A DNA stretch of 64,000 bases from Nonomuraea africana (GCF_014873535.1 NZ_JADBEF010000001.1:5146001-5210000), one strand, 5' to 3'. Positions 17,796-27,000 are shown, numbered from the stretch's first letter. Numbers and translations are program-made. The notes: generated by a model from the letters alone, not told the origin.

Positions 17796-18418
17796 GCTCA
17801 TTGATCCGGCGCCCCGCCGGGCCGGGCCGACCTGGCGGCAGTTCCTGACCGCTCAAGCCGACGCGATCATCGCGTGTGACTTCCTGGTGGTCGAGACGGT
17901 GCTGCTCAAACGGCTGTATGTGCTGGTCTTCATCGAGCACGGCACGCGAAGACTTACCTGGCCGGAGTGACCGCGCACCCGACCGGAGCATGGACGGTGC
18001 AGCAAGCCCGCAATCTGGTCATGGATCTGGGTGACCGCATTGCTGGGTTGCGGTTCGTGATCCACGATCGGGATCCGCTCTTCGCCTCCAGGGAGGTCTT
18101 CACAGCTGAAAGGCTACGGATCATCACCACCCTGCCGCGGACACCAAGAATGAACGCCATCTGCGAGCGGGTCATCGGCACCATGCGCCGCGAACTCCTC
18201 GACCGGGTCTTGATCCTCAGCGCACGCCACCTGGAGCTCGTGCTCCAGGAGTATCTGATCCACTACAACGGGCACCGGCCGCACCAGCCAGGCAACAACG
18301 CCCACCGGACATCGCAACGCAGCCCGCCCGGCACGTGACCGAACTCAACGACCTGCGCTCCATCCGTCGAAAGCCCGTCGTTGCAGGCACGATCAACGAA
18401 TACCACCACGCGGCGTAA
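17796..18418 (+). pseudogene. Integrase-core transposase, second copy, 5'-truncated and frameshifted
   Basis: A relative of the element at 16420, lacking its N-terminal half. It starts around IDPAPRRAGPTWRQFLTAQA, shifts frame near 17950, continues AGVTAHPTGAWTVQQARNLV and LRFVIHDRDPLFASREVFTA, and shifts again near 18290 before ending KPVVAGTINEYHHAA at 18418. The motif residues are present but the gene is dead. Confidence 0.78.
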
Positions 18419-18449
18419 CCGCAGCTCAGGTCACGCAACTCAATATTCG

Positions 18450-18753
18450 AGCGGCACACCCTACCTGGAAGCACTGCTGGCGGACTGCGCGGCGGCCGGC
18501 TTCCGCCCGGAGTTCGCGGTCGACGGCGAGGACTACGCCACCGCCCAGGGCTTCCTCGCCGCCGGTCTCGAGGTCACGCTGATCCCGCGGCTGGCCCTGC
18601 CCGGCCCTCATCCCGGTGTCGTCGTCCGTGAGCTGTCCGATCCGGCTCCGGTCCGTTCGATCCACACCGCATACGCGAGACGTCTCTCGGCCAGCCCGCA
18701 CTCACCGCCCTCCTGAACGCCCTCCATGACCGCCCGCGAGAGGAGGGTTCATG
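18450..18753 (+). pseudogene. LysR-type regulator, C-terminal remnant
   Basis: It reads PYLEALLADCAAAGFRPEFA then YATAQGFLAAGLEVTLIPRL and VVVRELSDPAPVRSIHTA, matching the effector-binding domain of a LysR-type regulator. One base change of frame near 18670 is needed to read on (RETSLGQPALTALLNALHDR) to the TGA at 18751. The DNA-binding half is missing, so it is non-functional. Confidence 0.72.
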
Positions 18754-19295
18754 AGCGCGCCCGGGCCGCCGAGTTCCTCGCCTGGACGAACCCGCCAGGG
18801 CCTGGGATTTCCGGTTACCGGGCAGAATTCGGGGTCGACGGCGCGCGTCTTACATGCCACCAGTTCTCCCCAGTCCGCCCGGCAACTCCTTTCGGTCATC
18901 CCGAGCTGTCGCATGCAGTCGAGAAATATGATGCCCAGCTCTTGACATGACAGAGGGGAGAGATCTCGCTCGACGCAACTCAGATAATCGGAGCTGAGAG
19001 CCGCACAGGTGGACGCTCCCGCACCGTCGACGTCGACGCGCGCACACCGGTCGACGACATGGAGAGCGCCCGCACAGATGATTTCTCCCCAGCGTCCGGA
19101 TCCTTGCCGGCATTCGGAGACCATGACGCGTGCCTGCGTGCATCCGGGGGATGCCGAATGCACGCCGTGGCACCTCTCGAACACCGGCCGCTCGGCCGCC
19201 GCTGATCCGACCAGCGCCGCCATCAACAGGATGGTGGCGCCCAGCATGGCCAGGAGCGGCCGCACACCGCTCCTGGGTGTACTCGTCGATCGCAT
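18702..19295 (-). CDS. Small secreted CX9C-repeat protein, partner of the RHS gene
   Basis: About 197 residues from the ATG at 19295, 5 nt past the RHS stop, which suggests coupled translation (a TTG at 19310 is an alternative). Residues 12-35 form a signal peptide (LLAMLGATILLMAALVGSAA). The mature part has evenly spaced cysteines. Five modules have exactly nine residues between paired cysteines: CTQARVMVSEC, CAGALHVVDRC, CAALSSDYLSC, CQELGIIFLDC and CRADWGELVAC, joined by spacers of 9-12 residues. The same CX9C pattern fills the C-terminal domain of the RHS protein encoded immediately upstream. It could be an immunity protein, a chaperone or a second disulfide-rich secreted effector. I know no named family for it. 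Confidence 0.7.
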   Translation of the reverse strand: MRSTSTPRSGVRPLLAMLGATILLMAALVGSAAAERPVFERCHGVHSASPGCTQARVMVSECRQGSGRWGEIICAGALHVVDRCARVDVDGAGASTCAALSSDYLSCVERDLSPLSCQELGIIFLDCMRQLGMTERSCRADWGELVACKTRAVDPEFCPVTGNPRPWRVRPGEELGGPGALMNPPLAGGHGGRSGGR

Positions 19296-19300
19296 CGGAA

Positions 19301-22300
19301 TCAATGACAATCAGGTTTGAACTTCGGGTTCAACACGCCCGTACCGCCAGATCGAGCAGAGTCCGTGTAGGTGACCCAGGCACCACAGCCCGGATACTGG
19401 TCGCGGAAATCGGAGAATTTACTGTTGATCCATTCTATGCCCTTTTGGATGATGGCGTCTCCGACCAGTCCGACGAGGCCGCAGATGGCTTCGGCCTTCT
19501 CGTTCTGCGTGACGATGCTACTGAACTCGCAAGGAGTGCCCAGCCCTCCCTCCCAGTCGCCCAGCACGTTCTGCATCAGCCACAGCTCAGGCGCATAGTA
19601 GTAGTCCGTGCAGTTCAGTACACGACCACCCGCCTGCGGCTCACACGGTTTGCTGTCCGGCTTGCCGTCGCAGTACTTGTGCTTCGGATTCGACAGACAC
19701 CAGGCGAACTTCTCGGCAAGGCCTTCGCACTGCTTGGTGGTTCCCTTTTCTTTCGCCAGACACTCGGACTGGATCAGGCCGAGATACGCGCAGTCGGGTG
19801 CCGCGTGGCCCGCCTTCACGCGGTCCATGTACTGGTCGGCGACAGTTCCGCACTCATCGGCGGACTGCTCGAACCTCTTCTCCTTCTTCTTGGCGTTCCC
19901 GATTCCGCCCGTCGACCTGCAGCGCACATAGGTGTCCCGCTGTTTGTGACAGACGGGTTCGGCGTCCATGCCTTGCTGCCGGCAGTCCTCATACTCTCGG
20001 GTCGCCTCGGCGCAGACTCCCTTGTTGGGGCCGGTGTTGTCGGTTGTCCCTCTGCAGACCCCATACTCATGCGTGCCTTCTATGCAGATCGTCCGATCGA
20101 TATCGCCCTTCCGGCATGCCTTGTAGCCGGGCATCGCCTCGTGACAGTAATCCGGCCCCTTGAGCGGGCGCTCGCTACAGGCCGTCTCGACCGCCTTGTT
20201 CTCGCATTTCTGGTACTTGCCAGACTTGAAGTAGCACTGGCTGAGCTGGCCGTACCCATCCTTGCAGGCATCAGTTGCGTCGCCGTATCCGTTGTACCCC
20301 TTCTTGCAGTCCTTGTAGAAGGTGGCGAGATCGTGCTCGTCCTCGCAGTCGAGCCCGTTCTTGTTCTTGAATTTCTGCTTCTTGCAGGCGGCGTATTCCT
20401 GCTTGGGCGTCAGGTCCTTCTTTTTGTTCGTCTTCGTGCTGGTCTTCTTGTTCGTGGACTTCTTCGCGTGACCGGTCGGGTCGGTGTTGGTGAGGGGGTT
20501 GTCGTTGGTGTAGGTGTAGCGGTTGAGCTGGACGCTGGGGTCGGGGTTCTGGGTGAGGGTGTCGCGGCTGATGAAGCTGCCGGTGTTGGGTTGGTACCAG
20601 CAGGCGGCCATGTTGATCTTGCCGGTGTTCGGGTCGGTGTAGCCGCCCTGGTAGCCGAGGGTGTGGGCGGCTCCGGTGCGCGTGATGACCTCCCCGAACG
20701 GGTTGTAGGCGACCGAGTCGATCAATGAGGTACCGGTGGCGGTGAAGGCCCCGACGAGGTCGCAGCGCAGGTCGCAGAACGCGAGCTGGGCGCCGACGCC
20801 GTCCGACAGGCCGAGGGTGCGGCCGAGGGCGTCCCGGCCGAACATCGCGGTCTTGGCGCCGGTGGCGGTGTCGGTGACGGTGACCAGGTTGTTGCCGACG
20901 CCGTCGTAGGTCATGCGCTGGGTCTTGCCGCCGTAGGCGCGGGTTTCGACCCGGTCGAGGGCGTCGTAGTCGTGCTGCACGCCGTCGTCGCTGACCAGGC
21001 GGTCGAAGGCGTCGAACTTGGTGATGCGCACCATGCCGCCGCCTTCCTCGGCCAGGGTGCCGCGGGCGGTGTAGGTGTAGGTCCGCCCGTCACCGGCGGT
21101 GAGGCGGTTGCGTTCGTCGTAGGTGTAGGTCTTGTCGCCGGCCTTGACGCGGTTGCCGGCGGCGTCCCAGCCGTAGTCGGTCTTGACCCCGTCGGGCCCG
21201 GTTCAGGAGGTGAGCCGGTTGGTGTAGGTGTTCTTGCCCGCGCCTGCAGTTCCGGCGGTGGTCTTGGACGTCATGTTGTCGTCCAGGTCGTAGCCGTACT
21301 CGATGGACGCGATCGGCGCCGCGGCCGGGGTGGTCAACATGTCCTTGGTGAGCCGGTTCAGACCGTCGTAGTCATACGTACGGCGAGCGCCGTTAGCTCC
21401 GTATGACATCCCGACCAGGCGGTTCGCCTTGTCGGAGCTGTAGCCGATGGTCGTGGCCGACACTGGGTCCACCGACTGCGTGAGCCGATCGGCGTCGTCC
21501 CAGCCGAAGGTGGAGGTGCCGGTGCCGTCGATGCGCTCGACCAGCCGCTTGTTGGCGTCGTAGGCGTAGACACTCTGGTCGCCGGTGGCCGCGCTGCTGG
21601 TCTTCAGTAGCAAACCGCGGTCGTTCAGCGTGAAGGTCAGGTCGTTGGCGGCGATCACTCGTCCGGCCAGGTCGTAGCCGAACGCCTTGGCCTCGGTCTC
21701 CGCCTCCGCGCCTGAGCCGACCTGCTTGACGAGCCGGTTCAGCTCGTCGAAGGTCCGCTCCCCTTGCCGGACCAGATCACGCCCGTGCCCTGTCCGGTGG
21801 CGGCCGGGTCGTGCTCGATCTCCGCGCCCAGCACCAGCTTCGACCCACCGGCATCGCTGACCTTCGCATACAGCCACGGCGTGACCGAAGCAAGCGTCCA
21901 GGAATCAGCACCACGCGTAGCCGGCACCGCACCCAGGCCGTTTCCCGCGGTCCCGCTCACCTCGACCGTGGCTGCCTGCCACTCCGACCACGGACCCGCC
22001 ACCCCAGACGAAGTGGAAGTGCGCACCCGCCAGCGGACCAGTCACCCATCCTGCAACTTGCCCGACGACACCACCGGCGTCTGCAACCAACACCTACTCG
22101 ACGTCGAACAACCCGACGTCGACAAAGCACTAGAAGCGGACCAGATCAGCCCCGCACCCTGCCCAGCAGCCGACGGATCATGCTCAACCTGCGCCTCCAG
22201 CCGCAACTGCCGCCCCTCCGGATCAACGCCATAGGCGATGAACGACGGCTGAGTCGACGGCAACGTCCACAACCCCGACACCGACTGCCCCGGGTAAGCC

Positions 22301-22833
22301 GACAGCTCCGACACCACGGGTAGGGATGAGGCGGATCGAGCATCGCCTGCGCTACGCCGGAAGGACGCGTTGCTGCTCAGTGCGGAGACTCTGCTGAGCC
22401 CCGCAGTTTGCGCTCGCACCCCAGGAGCCTGGGAATCGCCGGATTGCGCTTCCCAAGACAACGGAGGCGGAGAGTTCAGTTCGTTGGTCGCTGGCTTGTC
22501 GCTCACGCTAGGCATCTTCTCCAGTGGCAGCGAGCCCTTCGGCCGCTTGCTGTCGCCGGGCTTCCCTACGCCGTCAGGCTGCGTTGTCGCCGAATCCACG
22601 AGGTGAGGAAGTCCGTTGGCTGAGCCCGAACTCTGGCTCGGAACGGCCGTCGAGGAGCCAGAAATCGGTGACCTCGGGATGTCCAGCCGCGCCGGAGTGG
22701 GGTCGGCGGTGACCGCCATGGCTTCCAGCGCGAGGAAGCTGGGCAAGAGCGCAATCACCACGGCGGCAGCCGTACCGGCTATCCAACGTGAGGGACCGCT
22801 TCGGCCGAGCCCGAAGTGGCTCCGGCCCAGCAC
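19301..22833 (-). pseudogene. Secreted RHS/YD-repeat protein with C-terminal CX9C array
   Basis: The piece starting with the GTG at 22833 has a signal peptide (IAGTAAAVVIALLPSFLALE) and a domain ending QVEHDPSAAGQGAGLIWS that is repeated once downstream. YD/RHS repeats follow (FDELNRLVKQV, YDANKRLVERIDG, YGWDAAGNRVKAG), then the RHS core end YTDPNTGKINMAACWYQPNT and LNRYTYTNDNPLTNTDPTGH. Beyond it come a lysine-rich linker and about 320 residues with more than 20 cysteines, mostly paired as CX9C (for example CHEAMPGYKAC, CIEGTHEYGVC, CAEATREYEDC, CHKQRDTYVRC, CEGLAEKFAWC). Two in-frame TGA codons (22042, 21203) replace expected Trp codons, and a frame break near 21770 marks a large deletion of the RHS core. 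The C-terminal domain itself has an open frame. RHS proteins commonly deliver C-terminal toxins. Confidence 0.75.
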
Positions 22834-22924
22834 GCTCTCAGAGTGCGTTAGGTGAGCTGACGCCCTTTTCGTCGTTGCGGTTGGATGAGGTCTGCTGGTC
22901 GATGGGTCGCCGCTCGGTCTGTCG

Positions 22925-23371
22925 TCACGGCTGAGTGAACAAGCCGGGCTCGGTTTCGATGAGGATGCCGCGGCTGGTCAGGCGTTTGAGCTTGGCGCGG
23001 ACGTTTTGGATGCCGTTGGGCGTCAGGGGCAGGTCCATCGCCAGAGCCAGGTCGCGGGCGCGCAGCGAGCCGCCGGTCTCGCTGAAGACGGTGAGGATCT
23101 GCTGGTAGTCGGGATGATCGAAGCCGACCAGCGGCGGCGCGTCCGGTTCGGCCGGAGCGGGGTCCGCTTCAGCGAGGGACAGGAGCGTCTTGCGGCTGAT
23201 CCGCAGATGCTCGGCCTCCTGGCTGAGTTCACTGAGCCGCGCGGTCAGGGAGTCGATGTCGGTCTGGGTCTGCTCGATCTGGCGGGTCAGGGCCTGTTCG
23301 CGGGTATCGAGGCGGTCCAGAAGCCAGGTTCCGGGATCGGGCGGGCGGGCATCGGGCCTGGTCATGTCCAC
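22925..23371 (-). CDS. Coiled-coil plus winged-helix protein linked to the IS5 transposase
   Basis: A 148-residue protein. Residues 20-65 form a heptad-type coiled coil (REQALTRQIEQTQTDIDSLT, then ARLSELSQEAEHLRISRKTL). Residues 80-148 look like a winged helix (HPDYQQILTVFSETGGSLRA, then LALAMDLPLTPNGIQNVRAK, RLTSRGILIETEPGLF). It overlaps the 3' end of the IS5 transposase gene by 10 bp, so both are on one transcript. It could be a regulator or accessory DNA-binding protein of the insertion sequence. The function is not established. Confidence 0.6.
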   Translation of the reverse strand: MDMTRPDARPPDPGTWLLDRLDTREQALTRQIEQTQTDIDSLTARLSELSQEAEHLRISRKTLLSLAEADPAPAEPDAPPLVGFDHPDYQQILTVFSETGGSLRARDLALAMDLPLTPNGIQNVRAKLKRLTSRGILIETEPGLFTQP

Positions 23372-24192
23372 CGCCAGGACGGCGTCGAAGGGGTCAGACG
23401 CCGGGACATCACGTCCGTCATCGCCCAGTACACCCGTGATTCGGAACTCGATGGGAGATGTTCATAGTCGCGGACCAGGCGCCGGTGGAACATCAAGATC
23501 CCGTAGGTCTGCTCGACGACCCATCGTTTCGGCTGGGGCACGAAGCCTTTGTCGGCGGGGTTGCGTTCGACGATGTCCACGGCGATCCCCAGGCTGGCGC
23601 CATGGGCGACGACCGCGTTCTTGAATCCCTGGTCGACCAGCGCCTTGGTCACGGTTCCCTCGGTGACGGCGGCGACCCGGTCCAGCAGGGCGATCCCGGC
23701 GGCGTTCTCGTGAGCTGAGGCCGCGAGCACGACGACCGCGATGACCAGCCCCAGCACGTCTACGGCCAGGCCTCGTTTGCGGCCCGGCACCTTCTTGGCG
23801 ACGTCCCGGCCGGTCGTTTCGGCGGGAACCCCGGCCGCGACGTGGACGCTTTGGGTGTCCAGCACGACCAGGCTCGGGTCGGCTAATCGCTTCTTCTGCT
23901 CGCGCAGATGCCAGCGCAACAGGTCGTGGATCGTCTTGTCGGTGCCGTCGTCGCGCCATTTGGCGAAGTAGTAGTACGTCGCGCCCTTGGGCGGCAGGTC
24001 ATGGGGAAGATAGTCCCATTGGACGCCGGTTCGTCCCTGGTAGCGGATCGCGTTGACGATCTCCCGCAGCGCATAGTTGCCTTCGTGGCCGCTGACCGAG
24101 GGGTGCGCGGCCTTCCATGCCGTGAGGACCGGTTCGATCAACGCCCACTGAGCGTCGGTTAAGTCGCTCGGGTACGGCTGGCGCTCAGTCAC
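23362..24192 (-). CDS. IS5-family transposase
   Basis: About 276 residues from the GTG at 24192 (VTERQPYPSDLTDAQWALIE), the normal beginning for this group; the frame is open up to 24255. The N-terminal DUF4096 part (NAIRYQGRTGVQWDYLPHDL) is followed by the DDE core: VVLDTQSVHVAAGVPAE (Asp), VLAASAHENAAGIALLD (region of the second Asp) and WVVEQTYGILMFHRRLVRDY (Glu, YREK-like region). The frame appears complete, so the enzyme may be active. The exact inverted repeats were not resolved with confidence. Confidence 0.88.
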   Translation of the reverse strand: MTERQPYPSDLTDAQWALIEPVLTAWKAAHPSVSGHEGNYALREIVNAIRYQGRTGVQWDYLPHDLPPKGATYYYFAKWRDDGTDKTIHDLLRWHLREQKKRLADPSLVVLDTQSVHVAAGVPAETTGRDVAKKVPGRKRGLAVDVLGLVIAVVVLAASAHENAAGIALLDRVAAVTEGTVTKALVDQGFKNAVVAHGASLGIAVDIVERNPADKGFVPQPKRWVVEQTYGILMFHRRLVRDYEHLPSSSESRVYWAMTDVMSRRLTPSTPSWRWT

Positions 24193-24278
24193 CGCGCCAT
24201 CCCAGCACAACTGGACCCGCAGACTGGCGGTAACACCACAAATCCACACGATCACATAACGACATCACGGATGGAGGC

Positions 24279-24953
24279 TCACGTAGGCACTCTCAGGGGC
24301 TCGAGGGCGGCTAGGACGAGGTTGAGGCCGAAAATGAACTCCTCCGCCGGGTCGAAGCCGGCAGCGACGAGCACCGCGGCGGACTCGTTGAGGTAGGGGA
24401 ACTCGTCAGGAGGAAGCTGGGGCAGGAAGACATCCTCGGCCATGTCCGCGAACTCATCGGCGGTGTCGAACGGCAGGCTGGCTTCCTGCAGGGCGAAACC
24501 GTAGACGTAGCTGTCGAGCAACCAGTTGGCGTGCGTCGCCATCAAGACCGGGAAGCCAGCCCTCCGCAGGCAGGCGGTGACCGCTTCGCGGTGGCGGAGG
24601 TTCGAGGGCCCCGGCGATGTCCGCGACTCCATCAGGCCGATCGCCCACGGGTGGCGTGCGAGAACCTGTCGGGCGGATACCGCCCGACGTCGCATCGCTG
24701 ACTGCCAGTCGGTCTCTTCAGGCGGGAGCTCGATCTCCTCGAACACGACGTCGATCATGGCGTCCAGCAACTCCTCCTTGCTCGCCACGTAGTAGTAGAG
24801 CGACATCGCGCCCGCGCCGAGCGCGCGAGCCAGCCGGCGCATGCTCAGCTCGCCGACCCCCTCGCGGTCGGCGAGCCGGACCGCCTCGACCACCACCCGC
24901 TTCTTGCTCAGCCCCGCATCTGACGCGACCTGGCGTCGTTCCCTCGCAGACAA
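24279..24953 (-). CDS. TetR/AcrR-family regulator (TetR_C class)
   Basis: About 224 residues from the TTG at 24953, which has GAGGAG upstream; a TTG at 24986 would add 11 residues. The DNA-binding domain is VVEAVRLADREGVGELSMRR then LARALGAGAMSLYYYVASKE. The LGAGAMSLYYYV pattern is typical of the tetracycline-repressor-like group. The C-terminal effector domain is complete, with the stop 24 bp from the IS5 side. Upstream is a dense cluster of GTACG repeats, likely its operators, and divergently a dehydrogenase remnant and a DUF6326 gene, its probable targets. Confidence 0.88.
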   Translation of the reverse strand: MSARERRQVASDAGLSKKRVVVEAVRLADREGVGELSMRRLARALGAGAMSLYYYVASKEELLDAMIDVVFEEIELPPEETDWQSAMRRRAVSARQVLARHPWAIGLMESRTSPGPSNLRHREAVTACLRRAGFPVLMATHANWLLDSYVYGFALQEASLPFDTADEFADMAEDVFLPQLPPDEFPYLNESAAVLVAAGFDPAEEFIFGLNLVLAALEPLRVPT

Positions 24954-24992
24954 CGGGTCTCCTCGCTCCCTCGAACGGCTTGACAATCGTCC

Positions 24993-25052
24993 AGCGTACG
25001 GTCATGGTACAGCGTACGATCGTAGTACAGCGTACGACGTACGATGTACGAA
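24993..25052. promoter_or_regulatory. GTAC-repeat operator array between TetR and DUF6326
   Basis: Four CAGCGTACG or related boxes are packed into 60 bp: CAGCGTACG at 24993, TACAGCGTACGATCGTA at 25009, TACAGCGTACG at 25027, then ACGTACGATGTACG. They form overlapping direct and inverted repeats with roughly 18-bp periodicity. This is a likely multi-site TetR operator. A TTGACA at 24981 may be a plus-strand -35 box. Confidence 0.55.
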
Positions 25053-25161
25053 CCAGCGAGAGTCGTAGCTCGGACGTGAGGAGGCTTCTGTGGGAATCGA
25101 ACAGCGATCGAGTGCCGGAGCACGCCTGGTGCCGGGGGCGAGTCCGGCCGGGGCGACGACG

Positions 25162-25301
25162 ATGCGGGCCGCCGACCAGCACCGCTACGGCCTGCCCTCA
25201 GCGCTCGAGTCGTCCGAGGTCCGGGCTACCGCTGCCCGGTCGAGGCGATGTGCTCGTCCAGGTGGGCGCGGCCTCGGTACATCCCTGCCGCCACTCCGGC
25301 G
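25162..25301 (+). pseudogene. Zinc-type alcohol dehydrogenase/quinone reductase, N-terminal remnant
   Basis: It starts MRAADQHRYGLPSALESSEV and, after a one-base shift near 25225, continues LPLPGRGDVLVQVGAASVHP. This is the opening of an MDR-family oxidoreductase (GroES-like fold, with the GDVLVxVxAASVxP motif). Only about 45 codons remain before the sequence runs into the leader of the DUF6326 gene. It is non-functional. Confidence 0.65.
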
Positions 25302-25331
25302 GAGGGACCGCTCCTCTCGAAAGAAGAACCG

Positions 25332-25820
25332 ATGACCATCCGAACGAAAACCCCGAACCTGCTCGACAACCCGCCGGTCCCCGTGCAGGCCAAGCTCGCC
25401 GCCGCGTGGACCAGCTTCATGTTCCTCTACATCTACGTCGACTACTTCCACCTCCACAAGCCCGGCGTCATCGACAACCTCCGCGCCGGCGTCGTCTTTG
25501 AGTTCGACATCAGCCCGACGTTGTTGACCATGATGCTCGCGTCCGTGGCGATCCCGGCCCTGATGGTGATGCTCTCCATGACGCTGCCCGCCCGGGTGAA
25601 CCGCGCCACGAACCTCGTCGTTGCATTGCTCTACATCCCCTACTCGGCGGTCAACGCGGCAGGGGAGTCCTGGGACTGGGCCCCCTTCTACGGCCTCTCC
25701 ATCGGAATCGAGGTGCTGCTCCTGGCCTTCATCCTGCGCTCCGCCTGGACCTGGCCTCGAACCCCCGCCGTCCCAGCCGGTCCCGCGACGACCGACCTTC
25801 GACAGGACCTCCGACAGTAG
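25332..25820 (+). CDS. DUF6326-family membrane protein
   Basis: A 162-residue protein starting at the ATG after GAAAGAAGAACCG. Four hydrophobic segments are visible (about 27-44, 72-92, 101-118, 130-147). The first contains FMFLYIYVDYFHLHKPGVID, characteristic of small actinobacterial and firmicute membrane proteins annotated DUF6326. No reaction is known. It is divergent from TetR across the GTAC-repeat array and is probably repressed by it. Confidence 0.75.
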   Translation: MTIRTKTPNLLDNPPVPVQAKLAAAWTSFMFLYIYVDYFHLHKPGVIDNLRAGVVFEFDISPTLLTMMLASVAIPALMVMLSMTLPARVNRATNLVVALLYIPYSAVNAAGESWDWAPFYGLSIGIEVLLLAFILRSAWTWPRTPAVPAGPATTDLRQDLRQ

Positions 25821-26415
25821 GTATCCGTGTAAAGCCCTACGGCGTGAAGCCCGCCGCCGCGGACACCGGGCCGACCGTGGCCAGCTCAGTCGCGGTATAC
25901 GCAGAGAACCTGCTCACGAGCGGTCCGGTGTCCGCGCCAGCCGCGCCCGTAGGCCGAACGGCGGCTGACCGACCAGCAGACCTCATCCAACCAACCGCAA
26001 CGACGAAAGGGGCATTAGCTCGCTTAACGCACTCTCACGACCCCGTGCACGCAGCATCGCCACGCCTCGCAATTCGTAAAGAAGAAAGCCCCGTGTCGAC
26101 CCTGGTGAGCGCCATAAGCCGTATATAAAGACAGGCGCAGTTGTATCGGAATCTGGATCTTTCAACTAGGCCTTGACAATCCCGACATGACGATTACGCA
26201 GGCGCGGCTTGACCTACAGGGAAGTAGGCGCTGGTCACGGCATCAGCAGCGGGACGATAACCCCTTCAAAGTGACGCAAATCACATCAGTCCCAGGCGGC
26301 GGAACAGCGGCACGGTCATCTCGTGGCGATCAACGCCATGAGCACGAGCACGGTGAACGTACTCGGGCTGATGACCCGATGCTCAGCCCGGTGCTCAGCA
26401 CTACGATCTCGGTCA
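25821..26415. other. Intergenic stretch without recognisable genes
   Basis: Several short frames exist on both strands, but none has family features or supporting start signals. GC content is lower than in the flanking genes. The interval ends at an IS remnant. Confidence 0.5.
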
Positions 26416-26417
26416 CT

Positions 26418-26470
26418 GCGCCTGCCGAAAACCCCATCCACGCAGTTCAAGCGGCATGTGCGCCGACATG
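26418..26470 (-). mobile_element. 3' end of an integrase-core IS, remnant
   Basis: The 41 bp from 26418 match, in reverse complement, the end of the element at 16420-17550 with four differences. They include the last codons and stop of the transposase (HAA, TGA) and the outer end GCGCCTGCCGAAAA. Only this tip of the element is left. Confidence 0.65.
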
Positions 26471-26763
26471 AGGGTGGAGGTAATCGCGGGCAGAACGATA
26501 GAAAGCGGCACGTGCCGGCAGCGAGCGACACTTACCCAGGACTCTCATAATCCGTAGGTGCCGCATACCAAGTTGATGCGTCCGCCTATGTGGACCGCCT
26601 CCCAGAGCCGACCCCACCGACACCCAACGACCCCGGTCGAATCCCGAACGGGTAGGCCAGCCGTGCTCGGTCCGTGCTCGTCTGTCCCGGAACGGGGCGT
26701 CAGGACGCATCACAGACGGGCACCTAGGCGCAGAAATGTACAGCCTCACAAAGGCGATTCTCT

Positions 26764-27000
26764 TCAGCCTTGCGTTAGTGGTGCTATCAGCTCCTCCATA
26801 CTGGTAATGATGAGATCAGCACCAGCGTTGGCAAGCCGCTCGTCCTTCCCCGGCCGGTTGGCATAGCCGACCGCGATCACTCCAGCGAGCTTGGATGCCT
26901 CGACATCCGTCACTGAGTCCCCAACCAGTAGGGCGGACGACGGATCTGCGCCCAAGCGAATAAGCGCCTGGTCAAGAAGATGAGGATTTGGCTTCATCAA
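26764..27000 (-). pseudogene. HAD-family hydrolase, C-terminal remnant
   Basis: The frame carries motif III (KPNPHLLDQALIRLG) and motif IV (ALLVGDSVTDVEASKLAG), then the end LIITSMEELIAPLTQG, as in phosphoglycolate-phosphatase-like HAD enzymes. The N-terminal catalytic DxDxT motif is missing, because the sequence switches at about 26998 to an integrase fragment on the other strand. It is inactive. Confidence 0.78.

Noticed and set aside
19130..20728. 532-codon plus-strand frame opposite the RHS tail
   Set aside because: It has valine/leucine-rich low-complexity content without family features, and the minus strand carries RHS core and CX9C motifs.
21203..22044. TGA read as an amino acid (recoding) in the RHS gene
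   Set aside because: No selenocysteine-type element was seen, all other genes use TGA as stop, and the gene also carries a deletion and frameshift, so mutation is simpler.
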